8,428 nt of DNA. Source: an uncultured Azospirillum sp. Its GTDB lineage: Bacteria > Pseudomonadota > Alphaproteobacteria > Azospirillales > Azospirillaceae. The stretch covers positions 1-8,428 of the forward strand of contig CALGOL010000083.1 of NCBI GenBank assembly GCA_937960755.1. The letters are read 5' to 3'. Shown piece after piece: positions 1 to 5,890 of the stretch (the first letter of the stretch is position 1; every line of letters starts with the position of its first letter). The position numbers were made by a program, and so were the translations under genes. The notes beneath the pieces were generated by a model. It saw only the letters and a program-made list of their open reading frames with translations, was not told the origin of the DNA and ran no database searches.

Positions 1-395
1 ACGACATGCGCAGGCGGGCCGGCTCCCTGCCGGCGAAAACCGGCGCGCTTTCAGACGGCCGGCGCCAATTTGTCGAAGGGCGCGATCCGCCAGGAATCGC
101 CACGTTCGGCCCTTATTGGACCATCCCCCCCGGACGCTATCGGGCGACCGTGCGATACGCCGCGCCGCCCGATAGCGCCGGGCACGCCATGGACGTGGCG
201 ATAAACGGCGGGGCGACCCTTCTCGGCCGCAGCGACCTGCCTGGCCAGGGGGGGACGCCGCAAGCCCCCGACCGGCAGGCCGTCAGTATTGACATTGAAG
301 TTCCGTCGGTCGCCGACGCTTTTGAAATCCGCACTTATTTTTCTGGGGTCGGCCGGCTGGAGATATACGATATTTCTCTGGCCCCGCGGCCGTAG
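1..395 (+). CDS. 3' end of a protein with a C-terminal beta-rich, carbohydrate-binding-like domain (5'-truncated by window)
   Basis: The frame is open to the left edge, so the ATG at position 6 is probably internal and the real start lies outside the window. The stop is TAG at 393-395. The visible stretch of about 130 residues contains FGPYWTIPPGRYRATV near its middle, followed by alternating hydrophobic strands and the ending GRLEIYDISLAPRP. A GPY-x-x-(L/I)PPG-x-Y opening and a closing G-R-L-x-(I/L)-x-x-I-x-L strand are, from memory, typical of a small beta-sandwich module at the end of some alphaproteobacterial glycosyltransferases and surface-glycan proteins. There is no membrane segment or catalytic motif in the visible part. 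The GtrA-like gene follows after 52 bases and is probably co-transcribed. The function of the whole protein cannot be told from this fragment; a role in glycan assembly is inferred from context only. Confidence 0.6.
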   Translation, partial: DMRRRAGSLPAKTGALSDGRRQFVEGRDPPGIATFGPYWTIPPGRYRATVRYAAPPDSAGHAMDVAINGGATLLGRSDLPGQGGTPQAPDRQAVSIDIEVPSVADAFEIRTYFSGVGRLEIYDISLAPRP

Positions 396-447
396 CCGCC
401 CAATAAACCCCGTCGCCCTTTCCGCCTCAAGAAGAGCGGGCGGCGTC

Positions 448-912
448 ATGCAGACAAGGATCGTAAGCCGCATGTCCTTCGCGTCGAGCAAAGCCCGCTT
501 CATCTTGTCGACGCGGCGGCGCTACAGCGGTCGAGTGGAAATGTGGGTGCGGACATTCGGATGGTTCGGCGTCGTCGGGGTCTGCAGCTCTCTGCTGTAC
601 GCCTTCGGCATGACCGTCGGCGCGACATGGCTTGGATTGCCGGCCCAAGCGGCGAATGTGCTTGGCTTCACCCTGTCGGCGCTGTGTTCGTATTTTGGCC
701 ACCGCCGTTTGACGTTCCGCGCGGAGAACCGGCATAGGGAATCAGCCCCCAAATTTCTTTTGCAAGTTATGTTGGGCTACATGCTTAGCAGCGCCTTAAC
801 AGCTCTATGTAGCTATTTTGATGTTTATTACGTATTTAATATTATTATTGTCATAGTATTCCTGCCGGCTTTTAATTTTATTGTTTTTAAATTTTGGGTC
901 TTCTCAAAATGA
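448..912 (+). CDS. GtrA-family small membrane protein
   Basis: This is a predicted inner-membrane protein with four hydrophobic segments. From the ATG at 448 (154 residues) the segments are roughly residues 36-56, 60-81, 101-119 and 126-150. The hallmark of the family is visible: a loop ending in NVLGFTLSALCSYFGHRRLTFR after segment 2, and a matching C-terminal FNFIVFKFWVFSK. GtrA/DPMS-type proteins are linked to translocation or handling of undecaprenyl-phosphate sugars used by periplasmic glycosyltransferases. The frame stays open upstream to 289, but that part is a shadow of the preceding gene. ATG 448 has a purine-rich stretch (AAGAAGAGCGGG) about 7-18 bases upstream. ATG 472 and ATG 541 are alternatives, and 541 would give a length (123) closer to the family's usual 120-150. 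The C-terminal third is unusually AT-rich (16 G+C in 841-900). Confidence 0.85.
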   Translation: MQTRIVSRMSFASSKARFILSTRRRYSGRVEMWVRTFGWFGVVGVCSSLLYAFGMTVGATWLGLPAQAANVLGFTLSALCSYFGHRRLTFRAENRHRESAPKFLLQVMLGYMLSSALTALCSYFDVYYVFNIIIVIVFLPAFNFIVFKFWVFSK

Positions 913-967
913 CGCTGATTGTTTAAAAAACACTAACGTGGCGTCCGTATTCCATCCGGCGCGGGCG

Positions 968-987
968 GCGGCGGCGGCGCCGCTTTT
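968..987 (+). terminator. weak Rho-independent terminator-like hairpin
   Basis: GCGGCG (968-973) can pair with CGCCGC (978-983) around a 4-base loop, and four T residues follow (984-987). It lies 56 bases after the GtrA stop codon and would separate the left unit from the operon starting at 1175. The T tract is short and the surrounding GGC repeats allow other registers of pairing, so this is only suggestive. Confidence 0.3.
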
Positions 988-995
988 GATGAGTA

Positions 996-1009
996 ACGCC
1001 AGTTGGCGT
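996..1009 (+). repeat. short perfect inverted repeat (hairpin) in the intergenic gap
   Basis: ACGCC (996-1000) and GGCGT (1005-1009) are perfect complements around AGTT; read as a dyad, the arms extend to six bases each (ACGCCA/TGGCGT). It has no T tract. It could be a small operator or a second part of the transcription end. It stands just downstream of the terminator-like hairpin. Confidence 0.3.
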
Positions 1010-1063
1010 CCCTGGTCCGACATCCTCCCCGCCGCTTGACGGCGCGCCCAATGCAAAAGCCGG

Positions 1064-1094
1064 TTGACATACCCTGCCCGGCAGGGGACATAGG
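1064..1094 (+). promoter_or_regulatory. candidate promoter with a dyad centred in the spacer, upstream of the glycan operon
   Basis: A consensus -35 hexamer TTGACA is at 1064-1069. Nineteen bases later comes CATAGG (1089-1094), a weak -10 (3 of 6 matches to TATAAT). The perfect inverted repeat CCCTGCC-C-GGCAGGG (1072-1086) sits between them, and its centre (1079) is exactly the centre of the spacer. A 19-base spacer with a central dyad is the known geometry of MerR-family-controlled promoters. With the usual 17-base spacer the -10 would be GACATA (2 of 6). The site is about 80 bases upstream of the GT4 start codon and is the best promoter candidate for the right-hand operon. The identity of any regulator is unknown. 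Confidence 0.35.
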
Positions 1095-1174
1095 GGTCAG
1101 CAGCGCGGTCAACGCAAGGATGGAGGGAGGGGCGTCGCCTCGTCCGGCTCAGTTCAAGTAGGCAAAAATCTCTC

Positions 1175-2950
1175 ATGAAGATTTTAATTAATTGCGTCAG
1201 GCTACTCCCCCTTAACAAGGGAGCCGGCGGCGCCGGAAGCTATCTTTATTCGCTTTTGCGGAATTTGGCGCTTCTGGCCGATGTTCGCGTCATCGCCCAT
1301 CCCAAAGGCCATAAGAGCCTTAGCGCTATTCCAGGAATACAAATCATCCCCGTCCTGACGGAGGAGCCGTCTTTTTTCGCCGGCCATGCCGAATGGGCGG
1401 ACATATACTATGATCCTTTGAACGGATTAAAGCCCACCCTTCTTGATACGAGGCTGCCGGTTGTTTGCTGCATCCATGATTTGCAGCACAATGTTTATCC
1501 GCATTATTTCCCTCAGGGGGCTTTTGCCGACAGGAATCGCGACTACGGCTTCGCCATCGCCCGCGCCGATTCTCTCATCGCCATCTCAGAGTTTGAAAAG
1601 AGCAATTTCAACCGCTTTTTCGGTAAAAAATCGGTTCACGTCGTCGAACATGGCGGCTATCTGGCGGAACACTACGACGCGGAAAAAACGGCGGAGCTCA
1701 AAGCCGCCGGCCGCATTCCCGACAACTACGTGCTCTTCCCGGCGGTTCCCTGGCGGCATAAAAATCATTTCCGCCTCGTTGAAGCGATGTCGATGCTTCG
1801 CCGCCATATCAATCCGCAAGACGCCCCCCGTCTCGTGCTCACCGGCGCGTTGGAGCATTCGGGGCGATCCAAGGCGCTGTTCGAACAGCTGATCGGGTCG
1901 CAGCCGGAAAACGGCGGCGTCGAAGTCCGCGGCTTCGTCGACAATATCGAAATGGCGGCGCTGTTTAAAAACGCCAAAGCCCTGGTTTTCCCATCGCTGT
2001 ACGAAGGTTTCGGCATTCCTCTGGTCGAGGCGATGCAGCTAGGCGTCCCGGTTTTAACCTCCCGCATGACGGCGGCCCCGGAAGTGTGCGGCGACGCCGC
2101 CGCCTATTTCCGCGATCCGCTCAACGTCTGCAAAATGGCGGAGGATATCGACGCTCTGCTGAAGGACGCTGTGCGTTTGGATGAGTTGAAAATCGCCGGC
2201 CTCGCCCGCGGCGCGCGCTATTCCAGCGAGCGCATGGCGCAGGAGACCATCGCGGCTTTCGAAAAAACCCGGCGCATGGCGCTCGACGGCAGTCCGGTCG
2301 AGCTTATCACCGCGCGTCCGCCGCTTGATCAATGCATGCCGACGGAAAAAATCACCGTCGCGGTGGATTGCGACACCTTCGACCCCGCCAAGGACGAGCC
2401 GGAAGCGTATATCGCCGACATCGTCCGCCGATTGGGGGAAAGCCTGCCGGGAAATTTGCGGCTGGCTTTCCTGTTGCCGGAAAACGGCGGCCTGGACGTT
2501 ATCCGCGCGTTGAACGAGGCCGCCGCCGCCCGCGGCTCCGTCGTCTTCTACCCCGGAAGCGACAAGCGCCGGCTGACTTTGGCGGTTCGCTTCCTTATCG
2601 ATTCCATCCTTGAGACAAGGTACCTGCTGTTCACCAAGGCCTCCGGCATGCCGCCCAAGGCGGCGCGCGGCTATCGCGACGCCATCGCTTTGTTGGAGTA
2701 TCACCCCGACCTCGGCGCCGCTGAATTTCTATCCGGCGTGGCGAGCTATGGCGGCATCCGCCGGCCGCTGGACAAAAAGGCCATGTTTAAGGCCTTCCTC
2801 AAAACCCGTAATGATCCGCTGTCCTGTTTCGCCAACATGCTGCTCAAACGCAGCCTGTTCGAACAGAGCGACAGCCTCGGCACAATCCGCTTCCTCAGCT
2901 ATTTCCTGAAGAACGTCAGCACCGTGGTGATGCCGGCGGAGGACGCATGA
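1175..2950 (+). CDS. GT4-family glycosyltransferase with an extra C-terminal domain
   Basis: A 591-residue cytoplasmic protein. Residues 1-370 form a complete GT-B fold of the GT4 type. There is a glycine-rich acceptor loop GAGGAGSY (16-23), the CIHDLQH segment (99-105), a PWRHKNH motif opening the second Rossmann domain (192-198), and the family EX7E signature in EGFGIPLVEA (E277 and E285). GT4 enzymes transfer sugars from nucleotide-sugar donors with retention, and here probably build a lipid-linked glycan. Residues 390-591 are not part of GT4. They form an alpha/beta domain resembling a GT-A fold but with FTKASGMPP (486-494) where a DXD-type motif would be expected, so it is probably not catalytic. 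ATG 1175 gives a normal GT4 N-terminus; AGTAGG at 1157-1162 is a distant, weak Shine-Dalgarno. The stop overlaps the next start (ATGA). The sugar and acceptor cannot be told. Confidence 0.9.
   Translation: MKILINCVRLLPLNKGAGGAGSYLYSLLRNLALLADVRVIAHPKGHKSLSAIPGIQIIPVLTEEPSFFAGHAEWADIYYDPLNGLKPTLLDTRLPVVCCIHDLQHNVYPHYFPQGAFADRNRDYGFAIARADSLIAISEFEKSNFNRFFGKKSVHVVEHGGYLAEHYDAEKTAELKAAGRIPDNYVLFPAVPWRHKNHFRLVEAMSMLRRHINPQDAPRLVLTGALEHSGRSKALFEQLIGSQPENGGVEVRGFVDNIEMAALFKNAKALVFPSLYEGFGIPLVEAMQLGVPVLTSRMTAAPEVCGDAAAYFRDPLNVCKMAEDIDALLKDAVRLDELKIAGLARGARYSSERMAQETIAAFEKTRRMALDGSPVELITARPPLDQCMPTEKITVAVDCDTFDPAKDEPEAYIADIVRRLGESLPGNLRLAFLLPENGGLDVIRALNEAAAARGSVVFYPGSDKRRLTLAVRFLIDSILETRYLLFTKASGMPPKAARGYRDAIALLEYHPDLGAAEFLSGVASYGGIRRPLDKKAMFKAFLKTRNDPLSCFANMLLKRSLFEQSDSLGTIRFLSYFLKNVSTVVMPAEDA
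2938..2942 (+). promoter_or_regulatory. strong Shine-Dalgarno GGAGG inside the GT4 gene, for the GT2 gene
   Basis: GGAGG lies four bases before ATG 2947, inside the last codons of the preceding GT4 gene. Together with the ATGA stop/start overlap this fixes the GT2 start and points to coupled translation of the two glycosyltransferases. Confidence 0.65.
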
Positions 2951-4134
2951 ACAAGGCTCCGCTTCCTGTTTGCGACCCGACGAAAGGGCTGGCGTCGCGG
3001 AGCCAGGCGCCGATGATCGGCGCCGTCATTCCGTCGCGCAACCGTTACGCAAAAACCGCCCGGTTCCTGGAAACCTTTGTCAAACAGACTTACGACAACC
3101 TGAAAATATACGTGGTGGACAGCAATTCATCCGACGCCACCGCCGACTATATCGGCCAGGGCGACGACGGGGTGATTCTGCTAAGCGCCGGCGACGACGA
3201 TTTTTGGACCGGAGCCACCAATATCGGGGTTCGCCGCGCCCTGGCGGATGGCTGCGAGTATATCCTCACCATCAATGACGACAGCGTCATCGAGGAGGAT
3301 CTGGTGGAGAGGCTGGCGGACGTCGCCTGCCGCTACGATTTGAAAATTCTAGCCTCTCGCGTCGATCATCTTGACGAACTGGGGCAAATCTGGTCGCTCG
3401 GCGCCTATAATTGCTGGGGAACGCATCAGCTCTTTTATCTTCGGGGCTATCTTCAATTTGAAGACGAAGCGCCGGAGCTGCTTTCAGAAAACGAGGTGAT
3501 TGAGACCGAGCTTACGCCGGGCAACGGCGTCTTGATCCATCGCTCGGTTTTCGAGAAAATCGGCCTGTACGATGAGAAGTGGACGCCCCACTATCACGCC
3601 GACAGCGAAATTATTCTACGCGCCCGCGAGCACGGCTTTCGATGCTACGTGTCGCTGCGCACCGTCGTTTATAACGACGTGCATAACTCCAGCGGCAATC
3701 CAGACGTCATCAACCCGCCGGACGTCTTTGATCATATTCCCAAAAAGCTGCGGCCTCTATTCTCGCCGGCGGAAAAGTTCTATCGTCTATTCTGGCATAA
3801 GCGGTCCGATCGTCGCATTCCGACCATTTTTCACATGGTCATGCGCTATTCCCCCCCGCATTTGCGTCTAAAAACCTTGTTTTTGTACTTTGGCGCATCA
3901 ATCTGGCTTTTCTATCTGAACCGCTTCTTTCCCCCCCGATACACCAAGCTGTTCAAGAAGAAGCTTGCTGGCCGCGGCTTTTCCTGGCGCGGCTTCACGC
4001 TCGGCAAATGCCTGCGCTTGTTGACATACGGCGTCGTGCTAACCCGGAGCGTGTTGTCGACATGCGTCGGCCGCCTGAGAACGGCGAAGGAAAAGAAGAA
4101 AACCCAGGCGCTTTTCCTCGCGCAGTTCAAATGA
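2947..4134 (+). CDS. GT2-family glycosyltransferase (rhamnosyltransferase-like)
   Basis: A 395-residue inverting GT-A enzyme. Visible motifs in order: AVIPSRNR (26-33) as the first strand; VVDSNSSDAT (56-65) with the nucleotide-contacting D58; the segment GDDDFWTGATNIGVRRAL (82-99), typical of the WbbL/rhamnosyltransferase-like branch; INDDS (109-113) holding the metal-binding acidic pair D111-D112; PGNGVLIHRSVFEKIG (191-206); and HADSEIILRAREHGF (217-231), the usual acceptor-side D-x-E helix region. Residues 265-395 are a basic, aromatic tail with a hydrophobic stretch near 309-323 (LKTLFLYFGASIWLFYL) and a lysine-rich end, suggesting membrane association. The gene starts within the GT4 stop (ATGA) with a good Shine-Dalgarno, so the two enzymes are probably made together. 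Two seven-C runs (3851-3857, 3931-3937) lie in the 3' part. Rhamnose is only a guess from family resemblance. Confidence 0.9.
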   Translation: MNKAPLPVCDPTKGLASRSQAPMIGAVIPSRNRYAKTARFLETFVKQTYDNLKIYVVDSNSSDATADYIGQGDDGVILLSAGDDDFWTGATNIGVRRALADGCEYILTINDDSVIEEDLVERLADVACRYDLKILASRVDHLDELGQIWSLGAYNCWGTHQLFYLRGYLQFEDEAPELLSENEVIETELTPGNGVLIHRSVFEKIGLYDEKWTPHYHADSEIILRAREHGFRCYVSLRTVVYNDVHNSSGNPDVINPPDVFDHIPKKLRPLFSPAEKFYRLFWHKRSDRRIPTIFHMVMRYSPPHLRLKTLFLYFGASIWLFYLNRFFPPRYTKLFKKKLAGRGFSWRGFTLGKCLRLLTYGVVLTRSVLSTCVGRLRTAKEKKKTQALFLAQFK

Positions 4135-4274
4135 TCCGCCCCGCCCGTCCCTCCGGCCTTCCGCCGCCGGGGCTGATCGGACGAAAAAGCGCAGGCTCTT
4201 GCGAGACGATCATGATATCTCGTTCCCTTGGCGTCGCCCCATCCTTGAAACCACACACAACGGTGCTGCCGTGA
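4131..4274 (+). CDS. possible 47-codon ORF bridging the GT2 and permease genes
   Basis: An ORF starting ATG ATC CGC at 4131 overlaps the GT2 stop as ATGA, and its own TGA (4272-4274) overlaps a GTG codon at 4271 that is in frame with the permease (GTGA). It therefore fills the otherwise unusual 136-base gap exactly. The predicted peptide (MIRPARPSGLPPPGLIG at its start, THTTVLP-like hydrophilic end KPHTTVLP) is proline- and basic-rich, has no membrane segment and matches no family I know. It may be a translated linker that carries ribosomes to the permease start, or it may be chance: 47 codons is short for GC-rich DNA. No clear Shine-Dalgarno precedes it, as would be acceptable for a coupled start. 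Confidence 0.25.
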   Translation: MIRPARPSGLPPPGLIGRKSAGSCETIMISRSLGVAPSLKPHTTVLP

Positions 4275-5116
4275 GCCTGTCGCTCTTTGGCCGAGAAACT
4301 CCAACGGTCGCGCTGACGTCCGAACAGCATGATACGCAGACCGCCGCCCTGAACGACCTGCTGGGCGGGCTGCGGCGCTGGTACATCTGGCACCGGATGG
4401 GCTGGCAGGACATGCGCTTGCGTTATCGCCGCTCCGTGATCGGCCCGTTTTGGCTGTCGATCAGCATGGGCGTGATGATTCTGGCCCTCGGCGTGCTTTA
4501 CAGCGGCCTGTTTAAAATCGACATCCGCACTTACATACCGTTTCTGGCCGCCGGACTAGTGATATGGGGCCTGATCTCCGTATCGCTGATCGAAGGGTGC
4601 AGCGTCTTTATTGATGCGGAAGGATTGATTAAGAACGTCCCGTTGCCGCTTTCAACTTATATATATCGCGTCATATGGAGAAATATGCTGATATTTTTCC
4701 ATAACTTCGTTGTATATATATTCACCATGATGTGGTTCGGCATTAATCCGGGATGGTCGGTTCTTTTACTGATACCAGGAATAATTCTTTTTATGCTGAA
4801 CGCCACATGGATGATTTTATTCATGGGTACGCTTTCGGCGCGCTTTCGCGACGTCCCGCCGATTATAACCAGCTTGATCCAGGTGCTGTTCTTCTTCACG
4901 CCGGTCATTTGGAAGCCGGAACTGGCGGGAGACCGGGCGGCTCTCGTCCATTTCAACCCGTTTTCTCATCTGATTGATCTTATGCGCGGCCCGATGCTCG
5001 GTCAGGCGCCGGGATGGGAAAGCTGGGCGGTCTGCATCGCCATGGCGGCGGTCGGCTGGACCGTCTCCTTGCGGCTCTACGCCCGGCTGCGCTGGCGCAT
5101 CACTTACTGGATGTGA
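4271..5116 (+). CDS. wzm: ABC-2 polysaccharide exporter permease (Wzm-like)
   Basis: The membrane subunit of an ABC transporter that moves lipid-linked polysaccharide (O-antigen, capsule or similar) across the inner membrane. From GTG 4271 it has 281 residues, the usual family size. The amphipathic entry WQDMRLRYRRSVIGPFW, just before the first membrane segment, is a family hallmark. About six hydrophobic segments follow, with FFFTPVIW in the fifth and FNPFSHLIDLMRGP before the last, both characteristic. The C-terminal RWRITYWM is short and cytoplasmic. There is no in-frame ATG before residue 45 of this frame. A TTG at 4199 would give 305 residues, preceded by a GCAGG at short spacing. GTG 4271 is preferred because it overlaps the stop of the bridging ORF and gives a normal length. 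The start is uncertain. Codons for 4681-4800 are AT-rich with a cluster of ATA. The ATPase gene follows after 6 bases. Confidence 0.9.
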   Translation: MSLSLFGRETPTVALTSEQHDTQTAALNDLLGGLRRWYIWHRMGWQDMRLRYRRSVIGPFWLSISMGVMILALGVLYSGLFKIDIRTYIPFLAAGLVIWGLISVSLIEGCSVFIDAEGLIKNVPLPLSTYIYRVIWRNMLIFFHNFVVYIFTMMWFGINPGWSVLLLIPGIILFMLNATWMILFMGTLSARFRDVPPIITSLIQVLFFFTPVIWKPELAGDRAALVHFNPFSHLIDLMRGPMLGQAPGWESWAVCIAMAAVGWTVSLRLYARLRWRITYWM

Positions 5117-5122
5117 CGAGAC

Positions 5123-5878
5123 ATGGCACGCATCATTCTTGACCGCGTAACGGTGGAGTTTCCGCTCTACCACACGAGCAGCAGGTCATTGAAGAAAAGC
5201 CTCATCAACCGCTGGTCAGGGGCCCGCTTGGCCCGCGACGTCGCCGACCGGATGTGCGTCAAGGCGCTGGACGGCGTGACGGCGACATTCGAACACGGCG
5301 ACCGCGTCGCGCTGGTGGGCGTCAACGGCGCCGGCAAAACGTCGCTGCTGCGCGTGCTGGCCGGGATTTATCGGCCGGTCAGCGGCTTGCTGCGGGTCGA
5401 AGGGAAAATCGCCTCATTATTCGAAATCGGCCTCGGCATCGACGGCGAAGCCACCGGTTATGAAAATATTATGCTGCGCGGCCTGCTTTACGGCTTAACG
5501 CCGCGCGAGTGCCGGGATTGCGCCCAAGAAGTCGCGGACTTCACCGAACTGGGCGAATATCTTAGCATGCCGGTCCGCACCTATTCGGAAGGCATGAAAA
5601 TTCGCCTAGCCTTCGCCGTGGCCACATCGCTCAACGCTGAAGTTCTGTTGATGGACGAGTGGATCGGCACCAGCGACGCGCGCTTCCTGGAAAAGGCCAG
5701 GCAGCGCATGGAGAGCTTCGTCGAACGCTCCAGCATCTTGGTGCTGGCCTCCCATTCGCTGGAAATCGTTACAAAATGGTGCAACAAAGGCATTTTGCTC
5801 CATCAGGGCGGCGTTCAGATGGTCGGGAATATTTCTGACGTGCTCGCCGCTTACAACGAGCTGATCCACGCAGCATAA
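5123..5878 (+). CDS. wzt: ABC polysaccharide exporter ATP-binding subunit (Wzt-like, short form)
   Basis: A 251-residue nucleotide-binding subunit that powers the preceding permease. Walker A is GVNGAGKT (66-73), the signature is YSEGM (154-158) in the Wzt-typical form Y-S-x-G-M-K-x-R-L-A-F, Walker B is VLLMDE (174-179), and the H-loop is ASHS with H211. The D-loop region reads DEWIGTSDARF, in place of the commoner DEVLAVGDxxF; DEW variants occur in a branch of these exporters. An N-terminal extension (residues 10-50) with FPLYHTSSRSLKK precedes the core, as is usual in Wzt and KpsT/TagH relatives. The protein ends right after the ATPase core. The C-terminal beta-sandwich that in E. coli O9a-type Wzt binds the capped glycan chain end is absent, so export should not depend on cap recognition by this subunit. 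The start ATG is 6 bases after the permease stop with only a weak Shine-Dalgarno (ACGAGA). Confidence 0.93.
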   Translation: MARIILDRVTVEFPLYHTSSRSLKKSLINRWSGARLARDVADRMCVKALDGVTATFEHGDRVALVGVNGAGKTSLLRVLAGIYRPVSGLLRVEGKIASLFEIGLGIDGEATGYENIMLRGLLYGLTPRECRDCAQEVADFTELGEYLSMPVRTYSEGMKIRLAFAVATSLNAEVLLMDEWIGTSDARFLEKARQRMESFVERSSILVLASHSLEIVTKWCNKGILLHQGGVQMVGNISDVLAAYNELIHAA

Positions 5879-5890
5879 AAGTCCGAAAAA

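Noticed and set aside
289..447. Upstream extension of the GtrA frame to ATG 289
   Set aside because: It overlaps the preceding gene by over 100 bases and adds Arg/Ser/Pro-rich sequence unlike any GtrA N-terminus.
51..503. 150-codon open frame on the - strand across the first gene and the GtrA start
   Set aside because: It is antisense to the recognisable C-terminal beta domain, has no family motif and no Shine-Dalgarno; best explained as a codon-bias shadow.
920..932. TGTTT-AAA-AAACA inverted repeat after the GtrA stop
   Set aside because: Five A/T-rich pairs with a 3-base loop are too weak for a terminator, and such a match is easy to find by chance.
1036..1064. Second TTGAC-like -35 (TTGACG, 1036-1041)
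   Set aside because: No acceptable -10 hexamer lies 16-19 bases downstream; the site at 1064 is better.
913..1174. Search for a tRNA, small RNA, CRISPR array or insertion-sequence ends in the only sizeable non-coding gap
   Set aside because: I see no cloverleaf, no regularly spaced repeats, no transposase frame and no paired terminal repeats; only the hairpins and promoter-like site listed.
2054..2704. 216-codon open frame on the - strand
   Set aside because: It lies wholly antisense to the clearly coding GT4 gene, its product is low-complexity and Gly/Arg/Ala-rich with no motif, and such antisense frames are common in GC-rich genes.
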